In this document: positions 8,866-17,345 of the stretch, one piece after another
Layout: each line of letters starts with the position of its first letter
Position numbering within the stretch: the stretch's first letter is position 1
DNA from: Algorimicrobium hallyeonense
GTDB taxonomy: Bacteria > Bacteroidota > Bacteroidia > Flavobacteriales > Flavobacteriaceae
Length of the DNA: 64,000 bases
Reading direction: 5' to 3'
NCBI RefSeq assembly: GCF_042657385.1
Contig: NZ_JBHSLA010000001.1
Coordinates: 992,001-1,056,000, forward strand
Notes under the pieces: generated by a model
Told to the model about the DNA's origin: nothing
What the model saw: the letters and a program-made list of their open reading frames with translations, nothing else
Database searches by the model: none
Made by a program: the position numbers and the translations under genes

Positions 8866-9423
8866 ATGAAGGCCTTAATAAAAATAACAATTATAGCATT
8901 AGTATTAGTAACGATTGTGTCGTGTAAAAATGATTCCTCTCGTAATTACGAATACATGCCAAATATGTATCAATCGGTTGGCTATGAAACGTATTCTGAA
9001 ACTAGCGCATTTAGAAATGGTGTAGAAGCGCAATTGCCAGCAGAAGGATCAGTACCAAGAGGTCATATACCTTTTGATATTGATAATACATTAGATGGTT
9101 TTAATGAAGCTAAAGCTACTTTAAAGAATCCTATAGACTCCCTCCAATTTGATAAGATAAGAGGAAAGGAACTTTATGATATTTACTGTGGAATTTGTCA
9201 CGGAACTAAAGGTGATGGACAAGGCAATTTAGTGAAACGTGAAAAAATTCTTGGTATTCCAAGCTTTGACGATGTGGGAAGAGCTATAACCGAAGGTAGT
9301 ATTTACCATACTATTTATTATGGTAAAAATGCCATGGGTTCATATGCTAACCAATTGAATGAGGAAGAGCGTTGGCAAGTAACCGCTTATGTATTAGAGT
9401 TGAAAGCCAATTTAGAAAAATAA
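8866..9423 (+). CDS. actE: Alternative complex III subunit ActE, monoheme cytochrome c lipoprotein
   Basis: A 185-residue lipoprotein: a hydrophobic N-terminus ends in the lipobox-like IVSC, with Cys20 the likely lipidated residue. One heme motif, CGICH, is at residues 108-112, in the class I pattern YDIYCGICHGTKGDGQG. A likely axial methionine is in GKNAMGSYA. It should act as the periplasmic monoheme carrier of the Act complex, beside the extra monoheme domain already fused to ActA in this genome. It follows actD after one base, and actF begins 24 bases downstream. Confidence 0.92.
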   Translation: MKALIKITIIALVLVTIVSCKNDSSRNYEYMPNMYQSVGYETYSETSAFRNGVEAQLPAEGSVPRGHIPFDIDNTLDGFNEAKATLKNPIDSLQFDKIRGKELYDIYCGICHGTKGDGQGNLVKREKILGIPSFDDVGRAITEGSIYHTIYYGKNAMGSYANQLNEEERWQVTAYVLELKANLEK

Positions 9424-9447
9424 GATAGATAAAGATTATATATAGAT

Positions 9448-10812
9448 ATGTACACATTCTCAAATAGATTAAAGACATTTTCTATTGCACTAATTATAAT
9501 TGGAGCAATAGGTGTTGTTTATGGTTTTATGACATCTCATAAATCTTTTGAAGACGTTGAAACGATGTTGGCTGCAGAAGCTGCACATGGTGGAGGACAC
9601 GGAGAAGAGGCTGGACACGAAGTCGCTACAACACATGATATGACTACCGAAACGGCTGCCCACGGTGACGCTTCAGAAAGTCATGTGGACGAACACAAAA
9701 AACATGTAGAACATGTACAACATCAAATGGCAAACAGACCTTGGTCTGCATTGTATGTTGCGGCATTTTTCTTCTTTATGATTGCGTTAGGTGTTTTGGC
9801 TTTTTATGCAATTCAGTTTGCATCTCAAGCGGGTTGGTCACCAGTTCTCTATAGAGTCATGGAAGGACTTACAGCTTATGTGTTACCAGGTGGTTTAATT
9901 GTATTAGCCATTGCAGTAGCATCCGGTACAATTGGTCATTACAACTTATTTATATGGATGGATCCAGAGGTGGTAGCTCAAGATAAATTAATTCAAGGAA
10001 AAGAAAGTTATTTAAACTTACCTTGGTTTATTATTAGAGGCTTAATATTTATTGCGGGATGGAGTTTATACAGACATTTTGCGCGTAAATTTTCAATCGC
10101 TCAGGATCAGGCAGAACCAGGTGATAATCGTAATTTTAAAAAATCATTTCGAATTGCCGCTGCATTCCTAGTATTTTATATTTATACAGAATCAATAATG
10201 TCTTGGGACTGGATAATGAGTGTGGACCCACACTGGTTTAGTACCTTGTTTGGATGGTATGTTTTTGCTAGTATGTTTGTAAGTGGTATTACCGTTATTG
10301 CTTTAATGTCTATTTACTTAAAATCTAGAGGGTACTTACCGTTTGTAAACGATAGTCATCTACACGATTTAGCCAAGTTTATGTTTGGTATTAGTATTTT
10401 CTGGACATACTTATGGTTCTCACAGTTTATGCTAATCTGGTATTCAAATATTCCAGAAGAGGTAACATACTTTGTAACAAGATTCCAAGATTACCAATTG
10501 CCATTTTTAGGAATGGTAGCTATGAATTTTATTTTCCCATTATTACTTTTAATGAATAGTGATTACAAACGTATTCCATGGTTTGTTGTTATGGGTGGTA
10601 TTGTTATCTTAGCAGGTCATTATTTAGATATATTTGTAATGATTATGCCAGCAACAGTTGGTGACAGATGGTTTATTGGAATTCCTGAAATAAGTGCTAT
10701 TTTGTTATTTGCTGGTTTGTTTATGTTAGTCGTATTTACGTCATTAACAAAAGCACCACTATTAGCAAAAGGAAATCCATTTATGAAAGAAAGTGAACAT
10801 TTCCATTATTAA
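9448..10812 (+). CDS. actF: Alternative complex III subunit ActF, quinol-oxidoreductase membrane protein
   Basis: A 454-residue polytopic protein that is a paralogue of the NrfD-like ActC in the known complex. The first helix (about 10-28) is followed by a long periplasmic or loop region (about 45-97) that is extremely rich in His and Glu (HGGGHGEEAGHE, HVDEHKKHVEHVQHQ). About nine further membrane helices follow, including the SIMSWDWIMSVDPHWFSTLFGWYVF segment typical of ActF. It is the last act gene and leads into cox subunit II with a 26-base gap. Confidence 0.93.
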   Translation: MYTFSNRLKTFSIALIIIGAIGVVYGFMTSHKSFEDVETMLAAEAAHGGGHGEEAGHEVATTHDMTTETAAHGDASESHVDEHKKHVEHVQHQMANRPWSALYVAAFFFFMIALGVLAFYAIQFASQAGWSPVLYRVMEGLTAYVLPGGLIVLAIAVASGTIGHYNLFIWMDPEVVAQDKLIQGKESYLNLPWFIIRGLIFIAGWSLYRHFARKFSIAQDQAEPGDNRNFKKSFRIAAAFLVFYIYTESIMSWDWIMSVDPHWFSTLFGWYVFASMFVSGITVIALMSIYLKSRGYLPFVNDSHLHDLAKFMFGISIFWTYLWFSQFMLIWYSNIPEEVTYFVTRFQDYQLPFLGMVAMNFIFPLLLLMNSDYKRIPWFVVMGGIVILAGHYLDIFVMIMPATVGDRWFIGIPEISAILLFAGLFMLVVFTSLTKAPLLAKGNPFMKESEHFHY

Positions 10813-10838
10813 AAATTAATTAAAGTAGAGAAAAGACA

Positions 10839-11906
10839 ATGACAGCTTTTTTAACAATTATAATAGTTCTTTTTATTGCTATTGCTATTTGGCAAATGGT
10901 AAAAATATTTGATCTGGCACAAGTAGGTGTAACAGATAATCAAGTAGCAAATGAGACAGATAATAAAATGAATGCGTATTTAATGATAGGTTTTCTAATC
11001 TTCATTTATGCTATCACAATCGTTTGTTTCGTTCTATGGGGTGATTTACCATTAATGTCTAATTCAGCATCTGAACACGGATCTGAAATTGATAACTTAA
11101 TGATTATCTCTATGATCGTTATCTTTATCGTTCAAACTATCACACAATTCTTATTACACTTTTTTGCTTATAAGTACCGTGGAGAAAAAGGTAAAAAAGC
11201 ATTATACTATGCGGATAATAATACATTAGAAGCTATTTGGACTATTATTCCTGTTATTGTTTTAGCGGGATTAATTATTTATGGTTTATTTACTTGGACC
11301 AGTATTATGAATGTTAATGAAGATGACGACCCTTTAATTGTCGAACTATATGCACAACAGTTTAACTGGAAAGCGCGATATGGAGGAAACGATAATACAC
11401 TTGGAAAAGCCAATGTACGTTTAATTGATATTGATAAAGCAAACATTTTAGGAGTAGATGAATCAGATCCAAATGCTCAAGATGATGTTATTACTTCAGA
11501 ATTGCATTTACCTGTAGGTAGACCGGTATTAATTAAAATGCGTTCACAGGATGTTCTGCATTCAGCTTATATGCCACACTTTAGAGCGCAAATGAACTGT
11601 GTTCCAGGTATGATTACGCAATTTGGTTTTACACCAACAGTTACAACAGCTGATATGAGGTTAACACCAGAAATGATTAAAAAGGTGGACAACATTAATG
11701 AAATTCGTGAAGAAAAAAATAAAGAATTAGCAGCTAAAGGTGAAGCACCTTTGGATCCTTACGAATTTGATTATCTAGTATTATGTAACAAAATTTGCGG
11801 TAAGTCACATTACAACATGCAAATGAAAATAGTAGTAGAAACCCAAGAAGAATACGACGCTTGGATGGCAGAACAAAAAGAATTTAAAGATTCTTTAATT
11901 AAGTAA
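10839..11906 (+). CDS. coxB: Cytochrome c oxidase subunit II (CuA-binding)
   Basis: Receives electrons at the periplasmic face and passes them to heme a in subunit I. It has an extra N-terminal helix (about 1-18), then two hydrophobic hairpins (about 43-68, 82-110 and 133-153), and a cupredoxin domain. The CuA ligands are visible: His241 in LHSAYMPHF, then Cys316 and Cys320 in CNKICGKSH, with His324 and Met327. The EAIWTIIPVIVLAGL segment is a family signature. It is 355 residues long, which is normal for Bacteroidota. Placed directly after actF, it supports functional coupling of the Act complex to this oxidase. Confidence 0.96.
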   Translation: MTAFLTIIIVLFIAIAIWQMVKIFDLAQVGVTDNQVANETDNKMNAYLMIGFLIFIYAITIVCFVLWGDLPLMSNSASEHGSEIDNLMIISMIVIFIVQTITQFLLHFFAYKYRGEKGKKALYYADNNTLEAIWTIIPVIVLAGLIIYGLFTWTSIMNVNEDDDPLIVELYAQQFNWKARYGGNDNTLGKANVRLIDIDKANILGVDESDPNAQDDVITSELHLPVGRPVLIKMRSQDVLHSAYMPHFRAQMNCVPGMITQFGFTPTVTTADMRLTPEMIKKVDNINEIREEKNKELAAKGEAPLDPYEFDYLVLCNKICGKSHYNMQMKIVVETQEEYDAWMAEQKEFKDSLIK

Positions 11907-11943
11907 ATAAAAACGGTTTTAAAAAAAAAGCATATAGAAGATT

Positions 11944-13737
11944 ATGTCAACACACGCAGATACTCACGCTCACGACGACGATCACGGACATCATCATAAG
12001 GAAACGTTCATGACTAAATACATTTTTAGTCAGGACCATAAAATGATTGCGAAGCAGTACCTTATTACAGGTACACTTATGGGAATTATAGGTGTTTTAA
12101 TGTCTATCATGTTCCGTATTCAAATTGCTTGGCCAGAAGAACCTAATGTGTTATTTGAAGCTTTACTAGGTAAGTGGGCTCCAGGTGGTGTTATGGATGC
12201 TGATATTTATTTAGCATTAGTAACTATTCATGGTACTATTATGGTATTCTTTGTACTGACAGCGGGTTTAAGTGGAACTTTTAGTAACCTGTTAATTCCA
12301 TTACAAATTGGTGCACGAGATATGGCGTCAGGTTTCCTAAACATGGTTTCCTACTGGTTATTTTTCTTATCAAGTATCTTAATGGTTTGCTCTTTGTTTG
12401 TAGAAGCAGGACCTGCAGCTGCGGGTTGGACAATATATCCGCCACTATCCGCATTGCCAATGGCACAAGGTGGTTCCGGAATGGGTATGACAATCTGGTT
12501 AATATCTATGGCTATCTTTATTGCTTCCTCGTTATTAGGATCATTAAATTACGTAGTTACAGTTATTAATTTACGTACTAAAGGCATGTCCATGACGCGC
12601 TTACCATTAACAATTTGGGCGTTCTTTGTAACGGCTATCATCGGTATCGTATCATTCCCTGTATTATTTGCAGCGGCTTTATTATTAATAATGGATAGAA
12701 GTTTTGGAACATCATTCTTCTTATCAGATATATTTATCCAAGGTGAAGTATTACATTATCAAGGTGGATCACCAGTGTTATTTGAACACTTATTTTGGTT
12801 CCTAGGACACCCAGAAGTGTATATTGTAATTCTTCCTGCTATGGGATTAGTTTCTGAAATTATGGCAACCAACTCACGTAAACCTATCTTTGGTTATCGT
12901 GCCATGATTGCTTCCATTTTAGCAATTGCATTCCTATCAACTATTGTTTGGGGACACCATATGTTTGTATCTGGTATGAACCCGTTCTTAGGATCAGTAT
13001 TTACATTTACAACACTATTAATTGCTATCCCTTCGGCCGTTAAAGCCTTTAACTGGATAACCACAATTTGGAAAGGAAATATTCAAATGAATACAGCCAT
13101 GCTGTTTTCTATAGGATTTGTTTCTACATTTATATCTGGTGGTTTAACAGGTATTATTTTAGGTGATAGTGCTTTAGATATTAACGTTCATGATACATAC
13201 TTCGTAATTGCGCATTTCCACTTGGTAATGGGTATATCAGCATTGTATGGTATGTTTGCAGGTATTTATCATTGGTATCCAAAAATGTTTGGACGCATGA
13301 TGAACAAAAAAATGGGATATATCCACTTTTGGATAACAGCTATTTGTGCTTACGGTGTTTTCTTCCCAATGCACTTTATTGGAATGGCAGGTTTACCAAG
13401 ACGTTATTATACGAACTCGGCGTTTCCATTATTTGATGATTTAGCAAATGTGAATGTGGTCATTACAATCTTCGCTATTATTGGTGGAATTGTACAGATT
13501 GTTTATTTATATAATTTCTTTGCTAGTATGTTTTATGGTAAGAAAGCAGAACAAAATCCATGGAAATCTACTACTTTAGAGTGGACTGCTCCAGTAAAAC
13601 ATATTCATGGAAACTGGCCAGGTGCTATTCCACATGTTTACCGTTGGCCTTATGATTACAGTAAGCCAGGTCACGATGTCGATTTTGTGCCTCAAAACGT
13701 TCCGTTATTGGAAGGTGAAGAAGAGTTACATCACTAA
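11944..13737 (+). CDS. coxA: Cytochrome c oxidase subunit I (heme-copper catalytic subunit)
   Basis: Catalytic subunit that reduces O2 and pumps protons. The 597-residue protein shows twelve membrane helices. Ligand and channel motifs seen: TIHGTIMVFFV near the heme a His, WFLGHPEVYIVILP (CuB His and the cross-linked Tyr region), TIVWGHHMFVSGM (two CuB His), and DTYFVIAHFHLVMGI (heme a3 and heme a His). The N-terminus (HADTHAHDDDHGHHHKE) is strikingly His/Asp-rich. It is the last gene of the 11.8-kb operon and is followed by a terminator. Subunits III and IV are encoded separately 20 kb downstream. Confidence 0.97.
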   Translation: MSTHADTHAHDDDHGHHHKETFMTKYIFSQDHKMIAKQYLITGTLMGIIGVLMSIMFRIQIAWPEEPNVLFEALLGKWAPGGVMDADIYLALVTIHGTIMVFFVLTAGLSGTFSNLLIPLQIGARDMASGFLNMVSYWLFFLSSILMVCSLFVEAGPAAAGWTIYPPLSALPMAQGGSGMGMTIWLISMAIFIASSLLGSLNYVVTVINLRTKGMSMTRLPLTIWAFFVTAIIGIVSFPVLFAAALLLIMDRSFGTSFFLSDIFIQGEVLHYQGGSPVLFEHLFWFLGHPEVYIVILPAMGLVSEIMATNSRKPIFGYRAMIASILAIAFLSTIVWGHHMFVSGMNPFLGSVFTFTTLLIAIPSAVKAFNWITTIWKGNIQMNTAMLFSIGFVSTFISGGLTGIILGDSALDINVHDTYFVIAHFHLVMGISALYGMFAGIYHWYPKMFGRMMNKKMGYIHFWITAICAYGVFFPMHFIGMAGLPRRYYTNSAFPLFDDLANVNVVITIFAIIGGIVQIVYLYNFFASMFYGKKAEQNPWKSTTLEWTAPVKHIHGNWPGAIPHVYRWPYDYSKPGHDVDFVPQNVPLLEGEEELHH

Positions 13738-13783
13738 ACAATTCCCTTTTAAAAAGGGAGCTCATAATAACATTTATCATATC

Positions 13784-13823
13784 AAAGCCTTTCCATTAAT
13801 TTAGAAAGGCTTTTTAGTTTTTT
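13784..13823 (+). terminator. Intrinsic terminator of the act-cox operon
   Basis: Inverted repeat AAAGCCTTTC...GAAAGGCTTT with a ten-base loop, followed by a T-rich run (TTAGTTTTTT). A weaker repeat, TCCCTTTTAAAAAGGGA, sits just upstream at about 13743-13759. Together they mark the end of transcription after coxA. Confidence 0.85.
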
Positions 13824-13913
13824 GATATAAATGTATTGTACACTTCGTATATTTGTTTATGAAGTTTTAATTTTGATTAATAAATACGATTCCCCTTTTC
13901 ATGGGAACTGAAC

Positions 13914-14936
13914 ATGAACGAAAACCTAGATCCTACAAACGAAAATTTTTCACCGGAAGAAAATGACGTCGAGAAAAAGTTAAGACCGTTATCATTTGAT
14001 GACTTTACAGGTCAAGATCAAGTATTGGAAAATCTTCAAATATTTGTTCAAGCCGCTAACGGTCGGGAAGAAGCTTTGGACCATACCTTATTTCACGGAC
14101 CTCCAGGATTAGGAAAAACTACTTTAGCCCATATTTTGGCTAGCGAATTAGGCGTGAGTATTAAAGTTACATCAGGACCTGTTTTAGATAAACCAGGCGA
14201 TTTAGCTGGACTACTTACCAACCTAGATGAACGCGATGTGCTATTTATTGATGAAATCCATCGGTTAAGTCCTATTGTGGAGGAATACTTGTATTCGGCT
14301 ATGGAAGACTATAAAATCGATATTATGATTGAGTCTGGACCAAATGCTAGAACTGTTCAGATAAATCTAAACCCCTTTACCTTAATTGGTGCTACAACAC
14401 GTTCCGGATTATTAACAGCGCCAATGCGTGCGCGTTTTGGAATCCAAAGTCGTTTACAGTATTATAACACGGAATTATTAACGACCATCGTGCAAAGAAG
14501 TGCTTCTATTTTAAACGTTCCCATTTCTATGGAAGCTGCTGTTGAAATAGCCGGAAGAAGCCGTGGAACACCGCGTATTGCTAATGCATTACTGCGTCGT
14601 GTTCGTGACTTTGCGCAAATTAAAGGAAATGGTAATATTGATATTAATATTGCGCGTTTCGCTTTGGAAGCTTTACATGTAGATGCGCATGGTTTAGACG
14701 AAATGGACAATAAAATCTTAACAACCATAATTGATAAGTTTAAAGGTGGTCCTGTTGGAATTACAACATTAGCAACAGCCGTTAGTGAAAGTGCTGAAAC
14801 AATTGAGGAAGTGTATGAACCCTTTTTAATTCAACAAGGCTTCATCATGCGGACACCGCGTGGTCGTGAAGTTACGGAACAAGCCTATAAACATTTAGGA
14901 CGGGTAAAAGGGCCTACTCAAGGCGGACTATTCTAA
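13914..14936 (+). CDS. ruvB: Holliday junction branch migration helicase RuvB
   Basis: AAA+ motor that, with RuvA, drives branch migration of Holliday junctions. Its length (340 aa) is normal. Walker A GPPGLGKT is at residues 62-69, Walker B VLFIDE at 109-114, sensor 1 GATTR at 159-163, and the arginine-finger region MRARFG near 171-176. The C-terminal winged-helix part contains TPRGREVTEQAY. ruvA lies about 5 kb downstream rather than adjacent. The P450 gene starts 12 bases after the stop, so the two may be co-transcribed. Confidence 0.97.
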   Translation: MNENLDPTNENFSPEENDVEKKLRPLSFDDFTGQDQVLENLQIFVQAANGREEALDHTLFHGPPGLGKTTLAHILASELGVSIKVTSGPVLDKPGDLAGLLTNLDERDVLFIDEIHRLSPIVEEYLYSAMEDYKIDIMIESGPNARTVQINLNPFTLIGATTRSGLLTAPMRARFGIQSRLQYYNTELLTTIVQRSASILNVPISMEAAVEIAGRSRGTPRIANALLRRVRDFAQIKGNGNIDINIARFALEALHVDAHGLDEMDNKILTTIIDKFKGGPVGITTLATAVSESAETIEEVYEPFLIQQGFIMRTPRGREVTEQAYKHLGRVKGPTQGGLF

Positions 14937-14948
14937 TAATTCTTAATT

Positions 14949-16283
14949 TTGAAATCTAAAAAGCAAATACCGACGGTTCCATTTAGTAAATTCATTGGTA
15001 ATTCTCTGGAGATTCTCAAAAACCCCCTACCTTTTCATCATAAGAATTTTACCGAACAAGGCGATGTTTTCCGTTTAAAAATTGGCTTTTCAAATAGCGT
15101 TGTTTTTGTTCGCAATGCTGCCTTTGCCGAATATGTGTTGCAAACCAATCAAAAGAATTATAAAAAATCTAAAATCCAAACAGAAGATTTAGTCAAATAT
15201 GTTGGCAAAGGTTTGTTGACAGCTGAAGGTGAACATTGGAAAAAACAACGAAAACTTATTCAGCCTGCTTTTCATAAGAAGCAATTACAATCGCTTTTAG
15301 ATAGTATAAAAAACGCCATTCTTTCGGAATATAAAAAAATTGAACCGAATCAGGTTATGGATGTGTTCCCCATTTTAAATGATTTGGCATTTCAAACCGT
15401 TGTAAAATCACTATTCAGTAGTGCCGCCAATCAAGGTGATATTAATCGCTTGCAATATATCACGGAAGCTGCTCAAAAAATGCTGGTTAAAGAATTACGT
15501 CAACCGTATTTAGGTTGGTGGTTTACATGGAGTGGCGAAATTGAAAAGCACCTAAAATTAACGGACGAAGCACGCCAAATATTAAAGCGAATTGTTGCCG
15601 AACGTCGGGAATCACAAGTAAAAGAAAACGATTTGTTGGATATGCTTTTGGATGCCAAATATGATGATGGCAATTCCATGGAAGAAGAACAGTTGATTGA
15701 TGAAATTTTAATTTTATTTACAGCCGGACATGAAACCACCTCCAATGCGCTCACATTTACAACACAATTGCTCGCATTACATCCAGAATGGCAAGAACAA
15801 ATTTATAACGAACGGGTAGAAATACAAGAACAAAGCAGCGACTTAATGACTTTGGTTACACAATCTAAAATCTGTCAGCAAGTTGTTGAAGAAGCCATGC
15901 GTTTGTATCCACCGGTTTATTTTATAGATCGCGTAAATATAGAAGCAGATAGTTTTAATGGATTAGATTTTGAAGCAGGATCTAATTTGTTGTTTTCGGT
16001 TTATGAAATGCATCGTCATCCCGATTTATGGGAACAACCAAACCATTTTAATCCCGAACGTTTTACTGAAGGAAGTCGGAAATTCTCATCGCAATATTTC
16101 CCTTTTGGAGCAGGACCACGAAAATGCATTGGAAACAATTTTGCTATGTTTGAAATGATTATAGCCATTTCAGAATTAACAGCTATGTATAAAATTCATC
16201 CGAAATTTGATACGATTGATATTACACCATTAATCACGCTAAAACCTAAAAACGCTTTGCTTACATTTGAAAGACGTTCATAA
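14949..16283 (+). CDS. Cytochrome P450
   Basis: Heme-thiolate monooxygenase of unknown substrate, 444 residues. All family hallmarks are present: the I-helix oxygen-activation motif AGHETT at 259-264, the ExxR motif EAMR at 315-318, and the heme loop FPFGAGPRKCIG at 384-395 with the axial Cys393. No membrane anchor or signal is seen, and no fused or adjacent reductase is visible, so redox partners must lie elsewhere. The start is a TTG at 14949 (MKSKKQIPT), 12 bases after ruvB; no better in-frame ATG precedes the conserved region. The sequence resembles the CYP102/CYP4-like bacterial group. Substrate could be a fatty acid or carotenoid, but this cannot be decided from sequence. Confidence 0.94.
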   Translation: MKSKKQIPTVPFSKFIGNSLEILKNPLPFHHKNFTEQGDVFRLKIGFSNSVVFVRNAAFAEYVLQTNQKNYKKSKIQTEDLVKYVGKGLLTAEGEHWKKQRKLIQPAFHKKQLQSLLDSIKNAILSEYKKIEPNQVMDVFPILNDLAFQTVVKSLFSSAANQGDINRLQYITEAAQKMLVKELRQPYLGWWFTWSGEIEKHLKLTDEARQILKRIVAERRESQVKENDLLDMLLDAKYDDGNSMEEEQLIDEILILFTAGHETTSNALTFTTQLLALHPEWQEQIYNERVEIQEQSSDLMTLVTQSKICQQVVEEAMRLYPPVYFIDRVNIEADSFNGLDFEAGSNLLFSVYEMHRHPDLWEQPNHFNPERFTEGSRKFSSQYFPFGAGPRKCIGNNFAMFEMIIAISELTAMYKIHPKFDTIDITPLITLKPKNALLTFERRS

Positions 16284-16339
16284 TTAAAATCAAAATTTTT
16301 AAGCATAAAGCTAACTAATCATAAAGCTAAAACCGGTAA

Positions 16340-17263
16340 GTGACCAATACATCCAAATACAGTCAGATTATAAAAACGGAAGCCAAACGTCTTGGGTTTT
16401 TGTCTTGTGGCATCAGTCAAGCTGGTTTTTTGGAATCAGAAGCTCCACGTTTGGAAACTTGGCTGAACAAAAACATGAATGGCGAAATGTCCTACATGGA
16501 GAATCATTTTGATAAGCGTCTAGATCCAACCAAACTTGTGGAAGGCTCTAAATCTGTTATTTCACTATTGCTGAATTATTATCCTTCTGAAACCCAGTCA
16601 GAAGAGACTTACAAAATCTCTAAATACGCATATGGTAATGATTACCATCACGTTATTAAATCGAAATTAAAAGAATTAACGCATTTCATTCAAGATGAAA
16701 TAGGTGACATAAACGGAAGAGCTTTTGTAGATTCGGCGCCAGTTTTAGATAAAGCTTGGGCCGCAAAATCCGGTTTGGGATGGATTGGGAAACATTCCAA
16801 TTTATTAACACAGCAAGTGGGTTCTTTTTATTTTATAGCTGAACTTATTATCGATTTAGAATTGGAATATGATACCGTTACCACGGATCATTGCGGTACC
16901 TGCACCAAATGCATAGATGCCTGTCCAACCCAAGCTATTACAGAACCCTATGTGGTAGATGGCAGTAAATGTATTTCCTATTTTACCATTGAGTTAAAAG
17001 AAAATATTCCAACAGAATTTAAAGGTCAGTTTAACGACTGGATGTTTGGTTGCGATATTTGCCAAGATGTCTGTCCATGGAATCGGTTTTCAAAAGCACA
17101 TAGCGAGCCGCTTTTCAATCCACACCCAGAATTATTGGATATGACCAAAAAAGATTGGGAAGAAATTACCGAAGACACGTTCCGTAAAGTATTTCAAAAA
17201 TCGGCTGTAAAGCGAACCAAATTTTCAGGACTTACCCGAAATATTGATTTTTTAAAGGATTAG
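16340..17263 (+). CDS. queG: Epoxyqueuosine reductase QueG
   Basis: Catalyses the last step of queuosine synthesis, reducing epoxyqueuosine to queuosine in tRNA anticodons, using cobalamin and two [4Fe-4S] clusters. Start is a GTG at 16340. The catalytic Asp region VDSAPVLDKAWAAKSGLGWIGKH is typical of the family. Cluster ligands are visible: C185, C188, C191 and C195 in the CxxCxxCxxxCP motif, C211, then C238, C241 and C245 in CDICQDVCPWN. At 307 residues it is the short form without the C-terminal HEAT repeats of some homologues. Confidence 0.95.
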   Translation: MTNTSKYSQIIKTEAKRLGFLSCGISQAGFLESEAPRLETWLNKNMNGEMSYMENHFDKRLDPTKLVEGSKSVISLLLNYYPSETQSEETYKISKYAYGNDYHHVIKSKLKELTHFIQDEIGDINGRAFVDSAPVLDKAWAAKSGLGWIGKHSNLLTQQVGSFYFIAELIIDLELEYDTVTTDHCGTCTKCIDACPTQAITEPYVVDGSKCISYFTIELKENIPTEFKGQFNDWMFGCDICQDVCPWNRFSKAHSEPLFNPHPELLDMTKKDWEEITEDTFRKVFQKSAVKRTKFSGLTRNIDFLKD

Positions 17264-17314
17264 AACGCCATTAAAGTCTCCATCTTTTTTATACTTCTTT
17301 TATTCCTAAACTTG

Positions 17315-17322
17315 TACCTTTG
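17315..17322 (+). promoter_or_regulatory. Putative -7 element (TACCTTTG) of maeB
   Basis: TACCTTTG fits the Bacteroidota consensus TAnnTTTG and ends 23 bases before the maeB ATG. The -33 box is not obvious. Confidence 0.5.
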
Positions 17323-17345
17323 TAAGTCCGATAAAATATTTATAT

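Noticed and set aside
16304..16329. Tandem CATAAAGCTA direct repeat (period 16) between the P450 and queG
   Set aside because: Only two short copies; no CRISPR-like spacing or regulator-binding evidence.
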